Positions 37,980-40,697 of a stretch of 40,697 nucleotides of DNA are shown in pieces. The notes beneath the pieces were generated by a model. That model made no database searches. It saw only the letters and a list, made by a program, of their open reading frames with translations, and was not told where the DNA came from. The DNA is taken from contig BOKF01000072.1 in the NCBI GenBank assembly GCA_016860845.1, forward strand, positions 1-40,697. The letters are read 5' to 3'. Made by a program: the position numbers and the translations under genes. The DNA comes from Chloroflexota bacterium. Lineage in GTDB: Bacteria; Chloroflexota; Anaerolineae; 4572-78; J111. Position 1 is the first letter of the stretch. Every line of letters starts with the position of its first letter.

Positions 37980-40286
37980 ATGACCGAAAAACTTCAACTC
38001 CGTATTACTGGCATGGACTGCGCCGATTGCGCGCTTAAACTTGAAAAGGGTGTGGGCAATTTGGCCGGCGTTGAGGCTTGCCGGGTAATTTTCGCGACAG
38101 CCAAAATGGAAGTTGTAGCGGCCGGCGCCAGTGAGGCCGAAATTGTGAAGCAGGTCCAGGCTCTAGGCTACAACGTGGCTCAACCGGACGAGGTTTATCG
38201 CCCCCGGACGCAGCGCCAGCAACTGGCCGCGCTCCTGCGCCAACCCCGCAACACCTTCACCCTTATCGGCGCCGCCTTTATCCTGGCCGCCTTCGCCATT
38301 CAATGGTTTAACGGCGATCAGCTATTTACCGACGCATCTCCATCTTCTATCTTCTATCCTCTATCTTCCATCTTCTTTCTCATCGGCGGGCTGTTTGGCC
38401 TCTACTTCCCGGCCCGGTCCGGTTGGGCGGCCCTGCGCAACGGGCAGGGGTTGGATATGAATGTCTTGATGTGCCTGGCCGCAATTGGCGCATTTGCCAT
38501 CGGCGAGTACGGCGAGGCGGCGACCGTGATTGTCCTGTTCAGCTTGGGTGAGGCTTTGGAAGGTTATACCATGGAACGCGCCCGCGACAGCATCCGCAGC
38601 CTGACTCAACTGGCCCCGGCTGAAGCGATGGTGCTCCAACCCTGTCTGGATTGCCAGGGCTGCCGCGGGCGGGAACTGCCCGATGGCTCCGGCCCTTATG
38701 AGAGTGGTCCCTGCCCCTGGTGCGGCCTCCACGAGGAGCGCGTGCCGGTCGAGCGGCTGGCGGTAGGCGACCGGATTTTAGTCAAGCCGGGGGAGCGCAT
38801 TCCCATGGATGGTCACGTTCTCACCGGCCAATCCGCCGTCAATCAGGCGCCTATCACCGGCGAGAGCGTGCCGGTTGAAAAGAATCCCGGAACAGAGGTT
38901 TTTGCCGGAACCATCAACGGCGACGGCCTGTTGGAGATCGAGGTCTCGCACCTGGCTGCCGATAACACACTTTCCCGGCTGATCTACCTGGTGGAAGAAG
39001 CCCAAAGCCAGAAGACGCCCACCCAGCGCTTTGTGGATAAATTTGCCCGCATTTACACGCCGTTGGTGGTCGGAGGAGCAGTCTTGATGGCCGCCCTGCC
39101 GCCGTTATTGTTCGGCCAGCCCTTCCTGGACACCCCTGAAGGTCACGGCTGGCTCTACCGGGCCTTGACGATGCTGGTCATTGCCTGTCCCTGCGCCCTG
39201 GTCATTGCCACGCCGGTAGCGGTTGTCAGCGCGATTGCGGCTGCGGCCCGGCGCGGCGTGTTAATCAAAGGCGGCGCCTATTTGGAGGCGTTAGGGCAGG
39301 TTACCACCGTAGCTTTTGACAAAACCGGCACGCTGACTCAAGGCCGCCCGGAACTGGTCAGCCTGGCCTGCATTGACCGCTGCTGCGTCGAAGCCCGCCA
39401 GCACAACCTGATGGCCGCCTGTAATCACTGCGATGATATGCTGGCCATAGCCGCCGCCGTCGAGCGTTACAGCACCCACCCCCTGGCGCACGCCATTACT
39501 GCCGCCGCCGAAACCCGCGCCCTGCCGCAACTGGCCGCCACCGCCGTCGCCAGCCTGCCCGGCCAGGGTGTGCAGGGACAGGTGGGCGACCGGCTGGTTA
39601 CTGTTGGCAGCCACAGCCTGCTGCACAGCGAGGCCGCTTGTCTGGCCGATTTTTGCCGGCTTGTCACCAGCGCCGAAGCCAACGGCCAAACCACCATACT
39701 GGTCCGGGAAGATGAAGCCCTGCGCGGCTACCTGGCCGTCAGCGATCCGCCCCGCCAGGCCAGTCGGGACACGATCACGGCGCTGAAGGAAACCGGGCTG
39801 ACCCACACGGTGATGCTTACCGGCGATAACCCGACCGTCGCCGAAGCGATTGGCGGACAGTTGGCTGTTGACGAAGTCCGGGCCAGCCTGATGCCCGCCG
39901 ACAAAGTAACCGCCATCCGGGAGTTAATTGCCACCCACGGCGATACTGTCGCCATGGTCGGCGACGGCGTCAACGACGCTCCCGCTCTGGCCGCAGCTAC
40001 GGTCGGTATTGCCATGGGCGCGGGCGGCACGGCCCAGGCCCTCGAAACGGCCGATGTCGCCCTCATGGCCGACGATCTGAGCCAACTGCCCGGAGCCATC
40101 CGTCTGGGCCGGCGCGCCGTCCAAACGATCCGCTTCAATATCTGGTTTGCCCTCATTATCAAGGCGGTTTTCCTGCTGGCGGCCTTTTTTGGCGTCGCCA
40201 CCCTGTGGATGGCCGTTTTTGCCGATATGGGCGCGTCGCTGCTGGTCACGTTGAATGGCATGCGGCTGCTAAAAAACGATAGCTGA
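37980..40286 (+). CDS. zntA: Zn/Cd/Pb-transporting P1B-type ATPase
   Basis: 768 residues. An N-terminal metal domain with GMDCADC (11-17), TM helices, an actuator with TGES, CPC in TM6 (about 402-404), the phosphorylated D447 in DKTGTLT, STHPLAHA (HP motif), MLTGDN and GDGVNDAPAL are all present. The last helices (IIKAVFLLAAFFG, ADMGAS) have the Lys and Asp of the Zn/Cd/Pb class. It exports these ions from the cytoplasm. Odd: a Cys-rich insert in the actuator (C222, C225, C228, C245, C248) and a second Cys cluster in the nucleotide domain (C464, C468, C469, C481, C484). A heptad insertion sits near TM2. Confidence 0.95.
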   Translation: MTEKLQLRITGMDCADCALKLEKGVGNLAGVEACRVIFATAKMEVVAAGASEAEIVKQVQALGYNVAQPDEVYRPRTQRQQLAALLRQPRNTFTLIGAAFILAAFAIQWFNGDQLFTDASPSSIFYPLSSIFFLIGGLFGLYFPARSGWAALRNGQGLDMNVLMCLAAIGAFAIGEYGEAATVIVLFSLGEALEGYTMERARDSIRSLTQLAPAEAMVLQPCLDCQGCRGRELPDGSGPYESGPCPWCGLHEERVPVERLAVGDRILVKPGERIPMDGHVLTGQSAVNQAPITGESVPVEKNPGTEVFAGTINGDGLLEIEVSHLAADNTLSRLIYLVEEAQSQKTPTQRFVDKFARIYTPLVVGGAVLMAALPPLLFGQPFLDTPEGHGWLYRALTMLVIACPCALVIATPVAVVSAIAAAARRGVLIKGGAYLEALGQVTTVAFDKTGTLTQGRPELVSLACIDRCCVEARQHNLMAACNHCDDMLAIAAAVERYSTHPLAHAITAAAETRALPQLAATAVASLPGQGVQGQVGDRLVTVGSHSLLHSEAACLADFCRLVTSAEANGQTTILVREDEALRGYLAVSDPPRQASRDTITALKETGLTHTVMLTGDNPTVAEAIGGQLAVDEVRASLMPADKVTAIRELIATHGDTVAMVGDGVNDAPALAAATVGIAMGAGGTAQALETADVALMADDLSQLPGAIRLGRRAVQTIRFNIWFALIIKAVFLLAAFFGVATLWMAVFADMGASLLVTLNGMRLLKNDS
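38334..38381. repeat. In-frame heptad insertion in zntA
   Basis: Tandem CTATCTT-type heptads encode SSIFYPLSSIFFLIGG, apparently forming part of a TM helix or the loop before it. Coding frame is kept. Confidence 0.6.
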
Positions 40287-40317
40287 CGATTGAACGACTA
40301 ACTGCAGAACTAAGCTG

Positions 40318-40377
40318 CGTGTTGCGTCATGCCTGGATAAAATCTATGGACGACGCCAGACGTAACACGTTTTTTAT
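40318..40377 (+). terminator. Terminator after zntA
   Basis: CGTGTTGCGT (40318-40327) pairs with ACGTAACACG (40360-40369), with an inner CTGG/CCAG, then TTTTTT. One G-U pair. Confidence 0.7.
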
Positions 40378-40406
40378 TTAACCTGAGTTTGATATTTTAC
40401 CGAAAA

Positions 40407-40530
40407 TCATCCTGAGTAGGGCGATAGCCCGTATCGAAAGGTGATTTTCGGCGGATAATCGCATCCTGAGTAGCGCGGAACTCGTCCTGAGCCTGCCGAA
40501 GGGCGAGTGGAGCGCGTATCGAAGGGTACG
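40407..40530. repeat. REP-like repeat cluster
   Basis: Two direct copies of CATCCTGAGTAG plus GTATCGAA-GGGT, related to the palindrome at 28653-28786, with a TCCTGAGCCTGCCGAAGGG unit between them. The 40287-40576 gap holds no gene. Confidence 0.65.
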
Positions 40531-40576
40531 ATTAGGAAAACTCCGAACTGAGGTTATTTATCAAATTACTCTAATA

Positions 40577-40696
40577 TTACAGCGCAATGTTGACCACGGC
40601 TGAGAGACCAAGTTGAGCCAATTTGGATTTACGATGAGACAGATAAGCGACATGATTGCGTTTTTGATAGTAGCGCACCAAGTGCAGGGCGGCCGC
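40577..40696 (-). CDS. C-terminal end of an unidentified gene (partial)
   Basis: The minus-strand frame from the right edge reads [20 protein letters not shown] and ends at TAA 40579-40577. The Tyr/Lys/Arg-rich helix resembles tails of IS transposases, but 39 residues are not enough to say so. Confidence 0.35.
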   Translation of the reverse strand, partial: AAALHLVRYYQKRNHVAYLSHRKSKLAQLGLSAVVNIAL

Positions 40697-40697
40697 G

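Overview
The window looks like Chloroflexota DNA, most likely from an Anaerolineae- or Caldilineae-like lineage. This is inferred from proteins with long Thr/Pro linkers, paired luciferase-like flavin enzymes, a multidomain cyclase/ATPase/TPR protein, split lysine-ketoglutarate reductase and saccharopine dehydrogenase genes, and abundant heptanucleotide and hairpin repeats between genes. No rRNA, tRNA or CRISPR array was seen. The taxonomic call is an inference.

Region 1 (1 to about 15.8 kb) is part of an integrative element that continues off the left edge. It has lower GC than the rest and carries none of the chromosomal heptad repeats. Its left half is a tightly overlapping operon: a signal-peptide/single-TM protein, a tubulin-like GTPase-family protein, a small membrane protein, a type IV coupling-protein-like ATPase and a replication-relaxation family protein. 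Then come about 4 kb of small accessory genes (DUF2958 and several unknowns). At least four of these are preceded by a related structured leader: a covarying hairpin 47-51 nt before a very strong Shine-Dalgarno. Most are followed by a 10-12 bp hairpin. The right end has a ribbon-helix-helix regulator behind a consensus promoter, a DUF2637 membrane protein, an FtsK/HerA-like ATPase and a large serine recombinase. The set resembles actinobacterial-type integrative conjugative elements, with a tubulin-like protein added. The right junction appears to lie in or just after the recombinase tail, where a host gene begins with no start codon of its own.

Region 2 (15.8-28.6 kb) is chromosomal. It holds a TIGR04076 protein, a leftward group (GAF/PAS/SpoIIE phosphatase, RidA, luciferase-like oxidoreductase), a saccharopine-pathway pair, an AT-richer islet with a DUF6602 protein and a HigBA toxin-antitoxin pair, LivG/LivF ABC ATPases, a second luciferase-like protein and a SlyD-like prolyl isomerase.

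Region 3 (28.6-40.7 kb) has a 1475-residue protein with the domain order of soluble adenylyl cyclase, convergent with a Crp/Fnr regulator that keeps cAMP-type residues. Enolase, a lipoprotein-like alpha/beta hydrolase, acylphosphatase, and an ArsR/SmtB sensor with a Zn/Cd P1B-type ATPase follow. The right edge cuts an unidentified leftward gene.

The most novel-looking items are the repeated structured-leader gene array, the tubulin-like/coupling-ATPase operon, and heptad-repeat elements inserted in frame inside conserved chromosomal genes.
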